Source: Sphingobacterium sp. GVS05A
Lineage (GTDB): Bacteria > Bacteroidota > Bacteroidia > Sphingobacteriales > Sphingobacteriaceae
NCBI RefSeq assembly: GCF_019969845.1
Contig: NZ_JAHXYR010000002.1
Location: 310,001-374,000, forward strand
Length of the DNA stretch: 64,000 nt
Reading direction: 5' to 3'
The position numbers were made by a program, and so were the translations under genes. Below, piece by piece: positions 55,637-63,686 of the stretch. The notes below the pieces were generated by a model. That model was not told the origin of the DNA. It saw only the letters and a program-made list of their open reading frames with translations, and did no database searches. Within the stretch, counting starts at the first letter, position 1. Each line of letters begins with the position of its first letter.

Positions 55637-56104
55637 TTACTTCATTAAAACTCCATTACTTTTAGGTCCCACACCATACTGATAGACCAGCCGTGCGCCA
55701 TGGTGTCCCGTGATAAATAGTGTCACAGACAAACTTATCAACAAAATCACGATCAAATAGTTTGTCCAGATGACTTTACTCCTTCGCAATGCCACGAAGC
55801 GTACAACTGTGGTTATCCCCGCCAGCCAGAAGCTGATCCAGGCATAACGTTGGTGGATATCAAAAACGGCAAAGGCTTCCTCATCGGCATCCCCCGAAAT
55901 ATGGGATGCAGTCTGAATTGCTGCAAAAGCCCCTATTGTTCCCAAAAACAACAGGATAAAAGTCAAGATATTTAGCTCCCGCCGATATCGGCTATGGCAT
56001 ACAGCCACCACCTGACTGAGCAAGGCTAAAAGCAGCAGCACTATAGGGAAATGAACCACCAAAGGGTGCAAGTTGGGAAATCCTTCAAACAACTTTTCCA
56101 TCAC
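55637..56104 (-). CDS. DUF2231 family membrane protein
   Basis: 155 aa with four membrane helices. The entry motif LHPLVVHFPIVLLLL and the ending ITGHHGARLVYQYGVGP are the DUF2231 signatures; the histidines suggest haem or metal binding, which is inference. It lies 4 bp before the oxidase gene and 1 bp after the preceding gene, so it is translated with them. Function unknown; in this setting probably a redox or copper-related inner-membrane component. Confidence 0.88.
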   Translation of the reverse strand: MMEKLFEGFPNLHPLVVHFPIVLLLLALLSQVVAVCHSRYRRELNILTFILLFLGTIGAFAAIQTASHISGDADEEAFAVFDIHQRYAWISFWLAGITTVVRFVALRRSKVIWTNYLIVILLISLSVTLFITGHHGARLVYQYGVGPKSNGVLMK

Positions 56105-56105
56105 G

Positions 56106-56762
56106 CTATTGAATTGTCTCTACAGTAGATCCACAGGTAGGCATTGATTTACCCAGATAAGGATTGTCGATTGCCTTTTGTTTGCTCAACCAATGCGCAC
56201 CTTTACCCTCATTATACATCGGGCAATGCTGGTAATAGATCGGAGCATCCGGCCGCACTACTTTTAGCAATGCGTAGATATTTTTGGATAGCGTCACGAA
56301 GTGCTCACGTTGATGTCCATTTTCATCAATCCCCGCGATATGTTCTGTATCAAAGGCCAATTTCCGTTGATACTGTTTCCAGGCAGCAGCAGAAGCGGTC
56401 TCCAACCTGGTGGCATCAATCTTCGCAACCGCAGCCTCCATCTTTTTTGCAGCCAGCTGCGCCGCCTGTCCATTATCTCTCGCCAACGCATCTTTTAATT
56501 CAAAGTAAGCACTGTACACCTTATCAAGAGATCTATCCTTTGCGACTGGAGCCTCGGCCTTTGTCATAGCAGCAGTTTCGGTAATCTCCGCTTTTGCTGT
56601 TGTATCTTCTGCACCAACTGTATCCGATTTCGTTTTATCTATAGCAGCCCCCGTCTCCTCTGCTTCCTTTGCCATATCTGCAGCATGTGTATGATTCGGT
56701 TTTGAGTTGTTGCAAGCAGCAAGTGTCATTGCTGCAACTACAATCAGTATCATTCTTTTCAT
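56106..56762 (-). CDS. DUF3347 lipoprotein, putative copper-binding
   Basis: 218 aa. Lipobox LAAC (Cys17), an Ala/Glu/Thr-rich linker, then a DUF3347 domain (about 78-216). Its C-terminal signature is YYQHCPMYNEGKGAHWLSK with His179, Cys180 and Met182, and a second conserved cysteine, Cys210 in PTCGSTVE. In Bacteroidota the same domain also occurs at the C-terminus of CusB-type efflux adaptors, which links it to copper or silver. The tail is nearly the same as that of the protein at 57218. Operon gene 3 of 5. Confidence 0.88.
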   Translation of the reverse strand: MKRMILIVVAAMTLAACNNSKPNHTHAADMAKEAEETGAAIDKTKSDTVGAEDTTAKAEITETAAMTKAEAPVAKDRSLDKVYSAYFELKDALARDNGQAAQLAAKKMEAAVAKIDATRLETASAAAWKQYQRKLAFDTEHIAGIDENGHQREHFVTLSKNIYALLKVVRPDAPIYYQHCPMYNEGKGAHWLSKQKAIDNPYLGKSMPTCGSTVETIQ

Positions 56763-56773
56763 TTTAAGTCTAT

Positions 56774-57205
56774 TTATTGGTTTATATTTTCAACGTATTT
56801 CCGATAATTTTCTTCGTTTTCAAAATAAGAAACTTCACCCTGATCACCCGTTATGGCAATAGCTGCATTGGCCTTATCAACCTCTTTCTTGGACAAGGGA
56901 TCAATAGCAACACGGACAGCGGCTTCTTTAGGGATTCGTTCCTTACACATTTCACAGCAGCCATAATAAGCCTTGCCCTCATGTTTGACCAGCAGTTGTT
57001 TCTTGGCCATAAAAGCATCATTGACCATACATACCTCTTCAGTAGGCACGAGATCTCCTTTTTTGTACTGCTTTGAAGCAGCCGCTACATGCCTCGTTGT
57101 ATCCCTTTCTGAACTCGTAAGCGCTGCTTTTGAATTGCTTTGTGGATTGGTGCATACCGTCAATATGAGGCCAAACACCGCTATAATAGCAACTAAATAT
57201 TTCAT
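56774..57205 (-). CDS. Small Cys/Met metal-binding lipoprotein (TRASH/YHS- or NosL-like)
   Basis: 143 aa. Lipobox LTVC (Cys18). The central part VCMVND...KAYYGCCEMCKERI holds Cys59, Met60, Cys83, Cys84, Met86 and Cys87, a soft-metal site of the kind seen in TRASH/YHS and NosL-like proteins. I infer that it binds Cu(I) in the periplasm and passes it to its neighbours. It is 12 bp downstream of the HMA-like/DUF3347 gene and 11 bp upstream of the DUF3347 lipoprotein gene. Confidence 0.8.
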   Translation of the reverse strand: MKYLVAIIAVFGLILTVCTNPQSNSKAALTSSERDTTRHVAAASKQYKKGDLVPTEEVCMVNDAFMAKKQLLVKHEGKAYYGCCEMCKERIPKEAAVRVAIDPLSKKEVDKANAAIAITGDQGEVSYFENEENYRKYVENINQ

Positions 57206-57217
57206 TGGGCTTGCTAT

Positions 57218-58111
57218 TTAATTAAGCGTTTCGACTGTACTTCCACAAGTAATCATTTGCGATCCGTAGAATGGATTTTTAACGGCCTTTTCCTTGCTCA
57301 ACCAATTTGCACCTTTCCCTTCGTTAAACATCGGACAATGTTGATAGTAGATAGGGCTCCCGAAAGAACTCACTTTGACCAGTTCATAAAGCTTCGTCGA
57401 AAGCGAGGCAAATGCAACACGTTGTTTGGTCACATCCTTACTCTTCGCGATGGTTGCAGCGTCAGCAGTCAAATTGTTCATTACCTTCATCCAGACAGTA
57501 TGTTCAGCGGATGCAAGCTTATTCATATCCACGGTCTTGATCGCTTCCTGCAATGCCGCTGCCTTGGTCGCTGCCGCCTGTGCATCCGTCTTGACCAGCG
57601 CATCTTTTAAAGCAAAGTATTGATCGACCACATTTGTCAATTGTGTTACTTTTCCGCTTACCGCAATAGCAGCTGTAGCATTTTGATGAGCTGAATGGTC
57701 TGTTTGCCCCGACTGATGTTGTCCACTAGTTTCTGTAGTTGTTGCAGGCTGCGATTTTGATATAGGTTTTAATGTTCTTGTGTATTGATCTGCTTTGGGC
57801 AACTTGGCATAAGCATCGTCAGGCGCCAGAAACTTCTCACTGTCAAATCCTGCTAAGGCAATACGCTTTAAAACCTCATCTTCATTTGTTTTTGAAGCAT
57901 CATAAGTGATCGTCGCAATTTTAGTTCCCTGATTCCAGTCTACCTGGGCAGTCTTTCCGGCCTTGCCTTCCTGCTCGATGACAGTTTTTGCAGCGGCGGT
58001 ATTTCCGAAGACTTTTATCGTTGCTGTTTTCGCGTTTTTGATCTGTGCCTGTATAGTGTTGGTGGTCAGTAATACTAGGGTTACTAAGCCAATTATTGAA
58101 ATGGATTTCAT
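57218..58111 (-). CDS. Periplasmic protein: HMA-like domain without CxxC, plus DUF3347
   Basis: 297 aa. Signal peptide (about 1-22, ending IQAQ). Residues about 29-97 keep the heavy-metal-associated (HMA) pattern: TIKVFGN at the first strand, VDWNQGTKIATITYD in the middle and VLKRIALAGFDSEKF at the end. The metal loop, CxxC in the family, reads N-T-A-A-A-K here (residues 37-42), so both cysteines are gone. A His-rich linker (GQHQSGQTDHSAHQ) leads to a DUF3347 domain (about 155-295) with YYQHCPMFNEGKG (His258, Cys259) and Cys289. First gene of the operon, with 368 bp of free DNA upstream. Confidence 0.88.
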   Translation of the reverse strand: MKSISIIGLVTLVLLTTNTIQAQIKNAKTATIKVFGNTAAAKTVIEQEGKAGKTAQVDWNQGTKIATITYDASKTNEDEVLKRIALAGFDSEKFLAPDDAYAKLPKADQYTRTLKPISKSQPATTTETSGQHQSGQTDHSAHQNATAAIAVSGKVTQLTNVVDQYFALKDALVKTDAQAAATKAAALQEAIKTVDMNKLASAEHTVWMKVMNNLTADAATIAKSKDVTKQRVAFASLSTKLYELVKVSSFGSPIYYQHCPMFNEGKGANWLSKEKAVKNPFYGSQMITCGSTVETLN

Positions 58112-58479
58112 CTGTAAATATTTATTTATTCGTGTTTATTTTAATTGTATTCATGAACACCCTACGTTCGATTATTGATAATGTTTGTTTTCATTGGTCT
58201 CAATGAACTCGTTACACTTGGTTTATTTTTTAATAACGATAGGATATCCCCAAAAAATTTGATTCGTATTTATGCTTTTCAAATAAGAGTACCTGATAAT
58301 GAATAAATTTCTGATAAATAACTATGACAACTCCGTCAGCAGCAAGCTATTCATAGCTAAAAACTGTAGACCGTCACCGGATCATAAGATCCCATGGGCG
58401 TTTTCAACGAATACATCAAGAGGGGTTTTGAACGCCGATGGCGATCCAAAAAAGACGTAGCATGGGCTACCATCGATGA
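58112..58479. other. 368-bp gap upstream of the copper operon
   Basis: AT-rich, with no hairpin that I trust and no CopY- or CueR-like palindrome that I could recognise. It must contain the promoter of the five-gene minus-strand operon. No open frame of interest. Confidence 0.4.
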
Positions 58480-58932
58480 TTAGGCTATTTTGGGAGGCTG
58501 CCAGATCGAAAAATAAGCATCCGAGCAAAAAGGCTGCTTGTACAACGTATACAATTTGAGATGATCTGTATCTGATGGCAAAATAAGATCTACTTCATAA
58601 AAAGAGATCATCGGATTACATTGCATAGAAGTACGACATGATTTTTCGGCACAGTGTTTACCACAGTCATCACCGTGATCACTTGAAGTTCCTGAATCCT
58701 GCTTTTTATCTTTACAGCAATCTTTCGTCTCGGTATCCTTTACATCTTGCGCTTTGTCAGTATGCTTTGGATCTTGATCGCTATCCTTTAGATCTGCACC
58801 TTTTTCAGTACAACAGGATTTCTCCTCCTGCTTCGGTGTTTCGGGTGCTAAATGGCAGGCAAAACCCAGACTTGGTGCTAGAAATAGCCCCAAAATACAG
58901 ATGACCAACAAGATGTTGACTTTTGCCCACAT
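58480..58932 (-). CDS. Cys-rich secreted protein, probably metal-related
   Basis: 150 aa with a signal-like hydrophobic start (about 5-24). The mature part has ten cysteines (26, 40, 41, 72, 73, 90, 94, 99, 105, 136), including two CC pairs, in a highly charged Lys/Asp linker, and ends SIWQPPKIA, an ending that recurs in Bacteroidota proteins near copper genes. No enzyme motif. It probably binds or senses soft metals in the periplasm. It is on the same strand as the copper operon but 368 bp upstream, so it is a separate transcript. Confidence 0.78.
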   Translation of the reverse strand: MWAKVNILLVICILGLFLAPSLGFACHLAPETPKQEEKSCCTEKGADLKDSDQDPKHTDKAQDVKDTETKDCCKDKKQDSGTSSDHGDDCGKHCAEKSCRTSMQCNPMISFYEVDLILPSDTDHLKLYTLYKQPFCSDAYFSIWQPPKIA

Positions 58933-59072
58933 ACGGATTGCAATTTATATTGTTTACGCTATGATACCTTAATTTACAGGAAACACCCCTATATGTATAT
59001 ATCACGGGATAAAGATCGTTACTATTTCCCAAACCGTTGTTGTAATATTTTTACTTTATTTTATAAAATTTC

Positions 59073-59092
59073 TGACTGGAAATTCAGTCAGT
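59073..59092 (-). terminator. Hairpin after the esterase gene
   Basis: CTGACT and AGTCAG pair around GGAAATTC; on the minus strand it is followed by AAATTTTATAAAAT, a poor T-tract. Weak candidate. Confidence 0.35.
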
Positions 59093-59135
59093 CCATGCCT
59101 TAACGCTAGTACTCTATTATTGTAAAGGTCTAGTT

Positions 59136-59942
59136 TCATTTTTCCAATTCCTTGATCCAGTTAAGCAGCAGCAAGCAGCCTGGTGCATAGACGGCCCCAT
59201 GATCAAAGCCCTGTAATTGGTATAAAGAGGTTTTTGCATGACCAACCTGCTTTAATATTGCTGCAAGATGCGCATTCTCTTCATATCGCGCGGGCAGCTC
59301 CAATCGCGCATCACCTGTTATCAATACAATGGGTGGCGCATCCTTCCGAGCAAAGGTTATTGGCGCATAGCGATCGATTTGTGGGATGACCATGGACTGT
59401 CCCCGTTCCTTTTTAATAGTGTAATGTGTATTGGTCTGGCCACTGATGGGCGCCAGGCCTTTTATCCGATTCGCATCGACACCGTATTTGTGTAGATAGC
59501 TGCTATCCAGTCCCACCATTAAAGCGAGATACCCCCCAGCGGAGTGCCCTGACACATAGATCTTTGTCGGATCGCCACCATAGGAAGCAATATGGGAGAA
59601 TGCCCAGGCAACAGCTTCTGCGGCATCGTCAATATAACCCGGTGCTTCCTCCTTAGGGCTCAACCGATAATTAACCGCGACCACAGCCACGCCTTTCTCT
59701 TTAAGCTCCAATGGTATAAATTTGTTTCCCCCTTCCAATCCACCACCATGAAACCAAACAATCGTGGAAAAATCTTTTCGGTCGGTCGGAATATAAAGAT
59801 CCAGCTTGCATCGTTCCTTTTTATACGCGTCGGTATCGGTATTTTTACAATAACTGATATCTGCTATATTACGGTATCCTTGTGCAAGGATCCTGTTCGA
59901 AGAAATCAATAAAAAGAATATAATAAGGAGTTTCGGAGACAT
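59136..59942 (-). CDS. Secreted alpha/beta-hydrolase, esterase/lipase (HSL/BD-FAE-like)
   Basis: 268 aa with a signal peptide (about 1-20, ending RILAQ). The oxyanion-hole motif is FHGGG (His65) and the catalytic residues are Ser134 in GHSAGGY, Asp211 in ITGDARLEL and His248 in GFDHGAV, so the triad is intact. The family acts on short acyl or feruloyl esters. Conserved NYRLSP follows. It is a single gene; the natural substrate is unknown. Confidence 0.9.
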   Translation of the reverse strand: MSPKLLIIFFLLISSNRILAQGYRNIADISYCKNTDTDAYKKERCKLDLYIPTDRKDFSTIVWFHGGGLEGGNKFIPLELKEKGVAVVAVNYRLSPKEEAPGYIDDAAEAVAWAFSHIASYGGDPTKIYVSGHSAGGYLALMVGLDSSYLHKYGVDANRIKGLAPISGQTNTHYTIKKERGQSMVIPQIDRYAPITFARKDAPPIVLITGDARLELPARYEENAHLAAILKQVGHAKTSLYQLQGFDHGAVYAPGCLLLLNWIKELEK

Positions 59943-60173
59943 AATAAATGGGTTTAAGTATTCACATTCATAAAGTTAACAAAAAGCCCACGAATCCCCA
60001 GCCTCTTAACGCAAAATTGTCTCTCCCCAAGAACAACCCACCAAGCTGACATTCCTTAATAATCTATTTAGGAGAATATGAATAATTATCTTACAAGGGA
60101 CATAACAAAAGATAAATTTTCCTGTTATTATTAAGGAAACTGTAATTACTTTAGAAAAAATTATTAACGTAAT

Positions 60174-60599
60174 ATGGAGCAGATAAAAATACAAGCGCAT
60201 ATTGATGTGCGTGTGGAGATCATCTGGAATGCATATACCTCAGCAGAAGATATTATGCAATGGAATCAAGCTTCTGATGACTGGCATTGTACAGGTGCAA
60301 TCAATGATTTACGTATTGGGGGAAAATTCAAAAATCGGATGGAGGCGAAAGACGGCTCCATGGGTTTTGACTTTATAGGAACCTATACAGCACTTGAACC
60401 TTTTAAAAAAATAGCCTATACTATGCCTGATGGCCGTCAGGTCACCATAAATTTCAGCTCAAAAAAATCCACGACTGAGATTACCGTTATTTTTGATGCT
60501 GAATTCGAAAACCCTGTTGAGATGCAACGGCAAGGATGGCAAGCCATTTTGGACAACTTCAAAGCCTATGTAGAAAAGACATATGGGAGCCCATCATAG
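60174..60599 (+). CDS. SRPBCC (AHSA1-like) family protein
   Basis: 141 aa, cytoplasmic. START-like fold of the activator-of-Hsp90 (AHSA1) type: VEIIWNAYTSAEDIMQWN at the start, GGKFKNRMEAKDGSMGFDF in the middle and GWQAILDNFKAYVE at the end. Such proteins bind small hydrophobic ligands; none can be named. Single gene divergent from the esterase gene. Confidence 0.9.
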   Translation: MEQIKIQAHIDVRVEIIWNAYTSAEDIMQWNQASDDWHCTGAINDLRIGGKFKNRMEAKDGSMGFDFIGTYTALEPFKKIAYTMPDGRQVTINFSSKKSTTEITVIFDAEFENPVEMQRQGWQAILDNFKAYVEKTYGSPS

Positions 60600-60784
60600 T
60601 GACAAACGCTTTAAATGCGGTAATTGCAGCATATTCAGCTGATGACAATCCGTTCAACTAGTAGACATATAATAACAGACATACTTGGATTGCTAACGAC
60701 AATGGTTATCTTTAGCCAAAATTTGATATTCCTGTATGTAACCTACGGAGCAAATTCCAACGAAAAGCGATAAAGACATAACAT

Positions 60785-61243
60785 ATGACAATAATTAACA
60801 ATTATGAAGAGTACAAAGCCTTTGAAGGAAAGTCATTAGGCGAATCTCAATGGCATACAATCGATCAAAAACAGATTAACCTGTTTGCCGATGCAACCTT
60901 AGACCACCAATGGATCCACCTCGATAGCGAAAAAGCAAAAACAGAGAGTCCATTTAAATCGACCATTGCACATGGTTATCTGACCCTATCCTTAATTCCT
61001 TATTTGTGGAAACAGATTGCAGAAGTAAGGAATGTCAAAATGGAGATCAATTATGGCATCGAAAACCTACGTTTTGCACAACCGGTCCTGGTCGATAATG
61101 AAGTACAATTACATACACATGTTAAATCGGTTATCAATCTCAGGGGAGTGATCAAAGTAACCATTGAAGCAACTTTAAAAATTAAGGATAGTGCCAAACC
61201 TGCTTATGTTGGGGATGTTATCTTTTTATACCACTTCAATTAA
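60785..61243 (+). CDS. MaoC-like (R)-specific enoyl-CoA hydratase
   Basis: 152 aa, hot-dog fold. The hydratase motif is FADATLDHQWIHLD with catalytic Asp40 and His45, followed by PFKSTIAHGYLTLSL. It hydrates 2-enoyl-CoA to (R)-3-hydroxyacyl-CoA in fatty-acid or polyester metabolism. The GNAT gene follows by 48 bp on the same strand. Confidence 0.93.
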   Translation: MTIINNYEEYKAFEGKSLGESQWHTIDQKQINLFADATLDHQWIHLDSEKAKTESPFKSTIAHGYLTLSLIPYLWKQIAEVRNVKMEINYGIENLRFAQPVLVDNEVQLHTHVKSVINLRGVIKVTIEATLKIKDSAKPAYVGDVIFLYHFN

Positions 61244-61291
61244 ACCAATCCGAATAGGATTCATTTTAACAACTTCAGATAGGCTATTTAC

Positions 61292-61753
61292 ATGTTAGCT
61301 GAATTCGAAATAAAACAGATCACAAATCATAAGGACTATCCTTATGATTTGTTGCTTCTAGCCGACGAGACTGTCGCCGCAATCAATAAATACCTTTTTG
61401 ATTCCTCCGTCTTTGTTGTTCAGGAACAGCAACAGCCCATTGCGGTATTTTGCTTATATCCCATCGACGGCGAGACGCTGGAGATCAAAAATATCGCTGT
61501 CGCTGCTTCACATCAGAACAAAGGACTTGGGAGCGAAATATTACAATATATCCAGGAGACTTATCGTGTACAATATCCCAACCTGATTGTTGGCACTGGG
61601 GATTGCGGCTTAGATCAGATCCGATTTTATGAACGTAATGGCTTTGTTCAATATGGTGTCCGTGCTAATTTTTTTATAGACAATTACGAACAGCCTATCT
61701 ATGAAAACGGTCAATTGTTAAAAGATATGGTTTTACTGAAATATCAACCCTAA
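61292..61753 (+). CDS. GNAT family N-acetyltransferase
   Basis: 153 aa. The acetyl-CoA motif A is IAVAASHQNKGLGSEIL (Q-x-x-G-x-G), followed by GDCGLDQIRFYERNGF (motif B), both typical for GNAT. It transfers acetyl from acetyl-CoA to an amine; substrate unknown. It probably shares a transcript with the MaoC gene. Confidence 0.9.
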   Translation: MLAEFEIKQITNHKDYPYDLLLLADETVAAINKYLFDSSVFVVQEQQQPIAVFCLYPIDGETLEIKNIAVAASHQNKGLGSEILQYIQETYRVQYPNLIVGTGDCGLDQIRFYERNGFVQYGVRANFFIDNYEQPIYENGQLLKDMVLLKYQP

Positions 61754-61803
61754 ATCCACTAGCATCAGTAGGCCACTATTGCTATTTGATACCGCCCATT
61801 TTT

Positions 61804-62778
61804 TTATAGACAGAAGTAAATATAGAGTAACACAGGGATAGCAAGGCACAACCACAATACAAGCCCCTGTAGGATCGCTTTATAACCTACCGACAGTAAC
61901 ACATCCCTTGACAGGCTGGCTCCGATTAAAAAGAGCGTCAATGTTAATCCGACTTTGGAAATATGAACCACATAAGTTCCTATCTCTTGAAAAAATGGAC
62001 TATAACTATTCAAGATGATAGCCAGTATAAATAATCCGATAAAATAAGGAATTTTAATCCGTGTACCCTTGGTATTAAAAGCAAGCGCACTCAGCAAAGA
62101 AATAGGAATAATCCATAGCGCCCGCGTTAACTTAACAGTCGTTGCTACCTGGAGGGCCTCTGTGCCGTATTTACTTGCCGCACCTACCACAGAACTCGTA
62201 TCCTGTATTGCAACCGCACACCAAAGTCCAAATTGTGTCTGGGAGAGATCTAGGGCACGGCCGATGACTGGAAATACAAACAAAGCAAGCGCATTCAAAA
62301 CGAAGATAGTTCCCAAAGCGACACTGATCTGCTTTTCATTGGCTTTCACAGTGGGCGAAACCGCCGCAATTGCACTTCCGCCGCAGATGGCCGTTCCTAC
62401 GGTGATGAGATAAGCTGTCAATTTTTCCAGTTTTAATAATTTTCCCAATATGTACCCCAGGGACAATGTCCCAATAATAGAAATAACGGTCAGTAAAAAC
62501 CCGTCTTTGCCTGTCTGAATAGCGGAGTCAATATGCATACCGAATCCCAAACCAACAACAGAAAGCTGTAAAAGAATTTGTGTGGCTTTGTGATTAACAG
62601 CCAAAAAGGGGTGCCCGATCCATTGGGCAACAATAATCCCCAGCAATAGCGCCAGAGGAGCTGATACGACTGGTGTCAGACATAAGATAAGCAAGAGGAT
62701 AAAGATGATTTCCCGGATAGTAATTTTTTTGTTGAGTATATGCTTGTATCGCATGGTGGGAGTCACTTTTTTGTACAT
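61804..62778 (-). CDS. YeiH/UPF0324 family putative sulfate exporter
   Basis: 324 aa with about ten membrane helices. The UPF0324 landmark GTAICGGSAIAAVSPTVKA is present, with the second-half AIQDTSSVVGAA. Members are proposed to export sulfate or a related anion. A partial cysteine synthase gene (cysM) lies 0.9 kb further on the same strand, in line with a sulfur link, though the gap contains another gene in the opposite direction. The start could also be at Met9. Confidence 0.9.
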   Translation of the reverse strand: MYKKVTPTMRYKHILNKKITIREIIFILLLILCLTPVVSAPLALLLGIIVAQWIGHPFLAVNHKATQILLQLSVVGLGFGMHIDSAIQTGKDGFLLTVISIIGTLSLGYILGKLLKLEKLTAYLITVGTAICGGSAIAAVSPTVKANEKQISVALGTIFVLNALALFVFPVIGRALDLSQTQFGLWCAVAIQDTSSVVGAASKYGTEALQVATTVKLTRALWIIPISLLSALAFNTKGTRIKIPYFIGLFILAIILNSYSPFFQEIGTYVVHISKVGLTLTLFLIGASLSRDVLLSVGYKAILQGLVLWLCLAIPVLLYIYFCL

Positions 62779-63127
62779 GATTTGTGTTTTGATCTAGCAC
62801 AAAATTGAATAACTTTTATTTATCAATAAAACTACAAATACTAATAAGTCATAACTATACATTATACACTATAAAAACATCGAAAAAGAGTTCAACCTGT
62901 AAATGTGGATTGCACAGCCATCCGAATCAAATGTGGCCTCGATATTTGTTTGAAGAATATGAGAATCAAATACGATCAATAAAGATAAATCCATGGGTTC
63001 AATGAAATCACACTTATAACAGTCCATATTTCGGTATTGGCATTCCAATTGGAAAATAATAAGTACACATGGAAGATCCAAGATAAATCACTATATTTCA
63101 ATAAGATTCAAATAAAATAAATAAACG
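62779..63127. other. 349-bp divergent region between yeiH-like and VOC genes
   Basis: A perfect 12-bp palindrome TTCCAATTGGAA (63043-63054) lies 73 bp before the VOC start and could be an operator. Two short open frames of 66-70 codons are present on opposite strands, but neither looks like a gene. Confidence 0.45.
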
Positions 63128-63487
63128 ATGAGACTAACTGCGATACACCCCAAATTACCGATGCGCGACAAAGCTGTCACAAGTGATTTTTACTTCGGTC
63201 AGCTGGGCTTCATACCTTGTGGCACCGAAGATTATGAAGGATATCTGATGGTCAAAAAAGATCAGATCGAGATTCATTTTTTTGAATTTAGGGAACTGCC
63301 ACCCGAAGAGAATTATGGCATGATCTATATCCGTACTGATGATATTGATGAGCTTTATCAATCTTTTTTAGCACGTAACATTGCCATCCATCCGAATGGC
63401 AAACTGGAGACCAAACCCTGGGGACAACGTGAGTTTTCGATCCTGGATCCCGACAATAACCTGTTGACGTTTGGACAGGGGGTATAG
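63128..63487 (+). CDS. VOC (glyoxalase/bleomycin-resistance) family protein
   Basis: 119 aa with two beta-alpha-beta-beta-beta units (about 3-55 and 65-118). Landmarks are FYFGQLGF, MVKKDQIEIHFFEF and SILDPDNNLLTFGQ, the last being the usual C-terminal metal-ligand region. It resembles bleomycin-binding proteins and dimeric VOC enzymes. Resistance is only one option. Confidence 0.88.
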   Translation: MRLTAIHPKLPMRDKAVTSDFYFGQLGFIPCGTEDYEGYLMVKKDQIEIHFFEFRELPPEENYGMIYIRTDDIDELYQSFLARNIAIHPNGKLETKPWGQREFSILDPDNNLLTFGQGV

Positions 63488-63603
63488 CACCAAAAGTTTG
63501 TATGTAAAAAGCAGATCTTGTCGTTAAACTGAGTGTTTATCGACGTGGGTCAGTCAGATTCGATAAGAAAATTGCAATAAGAAAGTAGTCTTTATTACAA
63601 AAA

Positions 63604-63650
63604 GCCCGTCTTTATTATACTTGGTTTTAGTATAATAAAGACAGGCTCTA
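63604..63650. terminator. Terminator between the VOC and cysM genes
   Basis: A stem of about 17 bp with one mismatch (GCC.GTCTTTATTATAC against its complement, about 63604-63621 and 63630-63646) closes a loop around TTGGTTTTA. On the minus strand it is followed by TTTTTG, so it ends the cysM transcript and can also serve the VOC gene. Confidence 0.75.
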
Positions 63651-63686
63651 TAGTTTATATTACGAGTCTATTTGACCTGGCTTAGA

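Noticed and set aside
62805..63081. Two overlapping open frames of 66-70 codons on opposite strands
   Set aside because: No recognisable motif, atypical composition, and they occupy a divergent promoter region.
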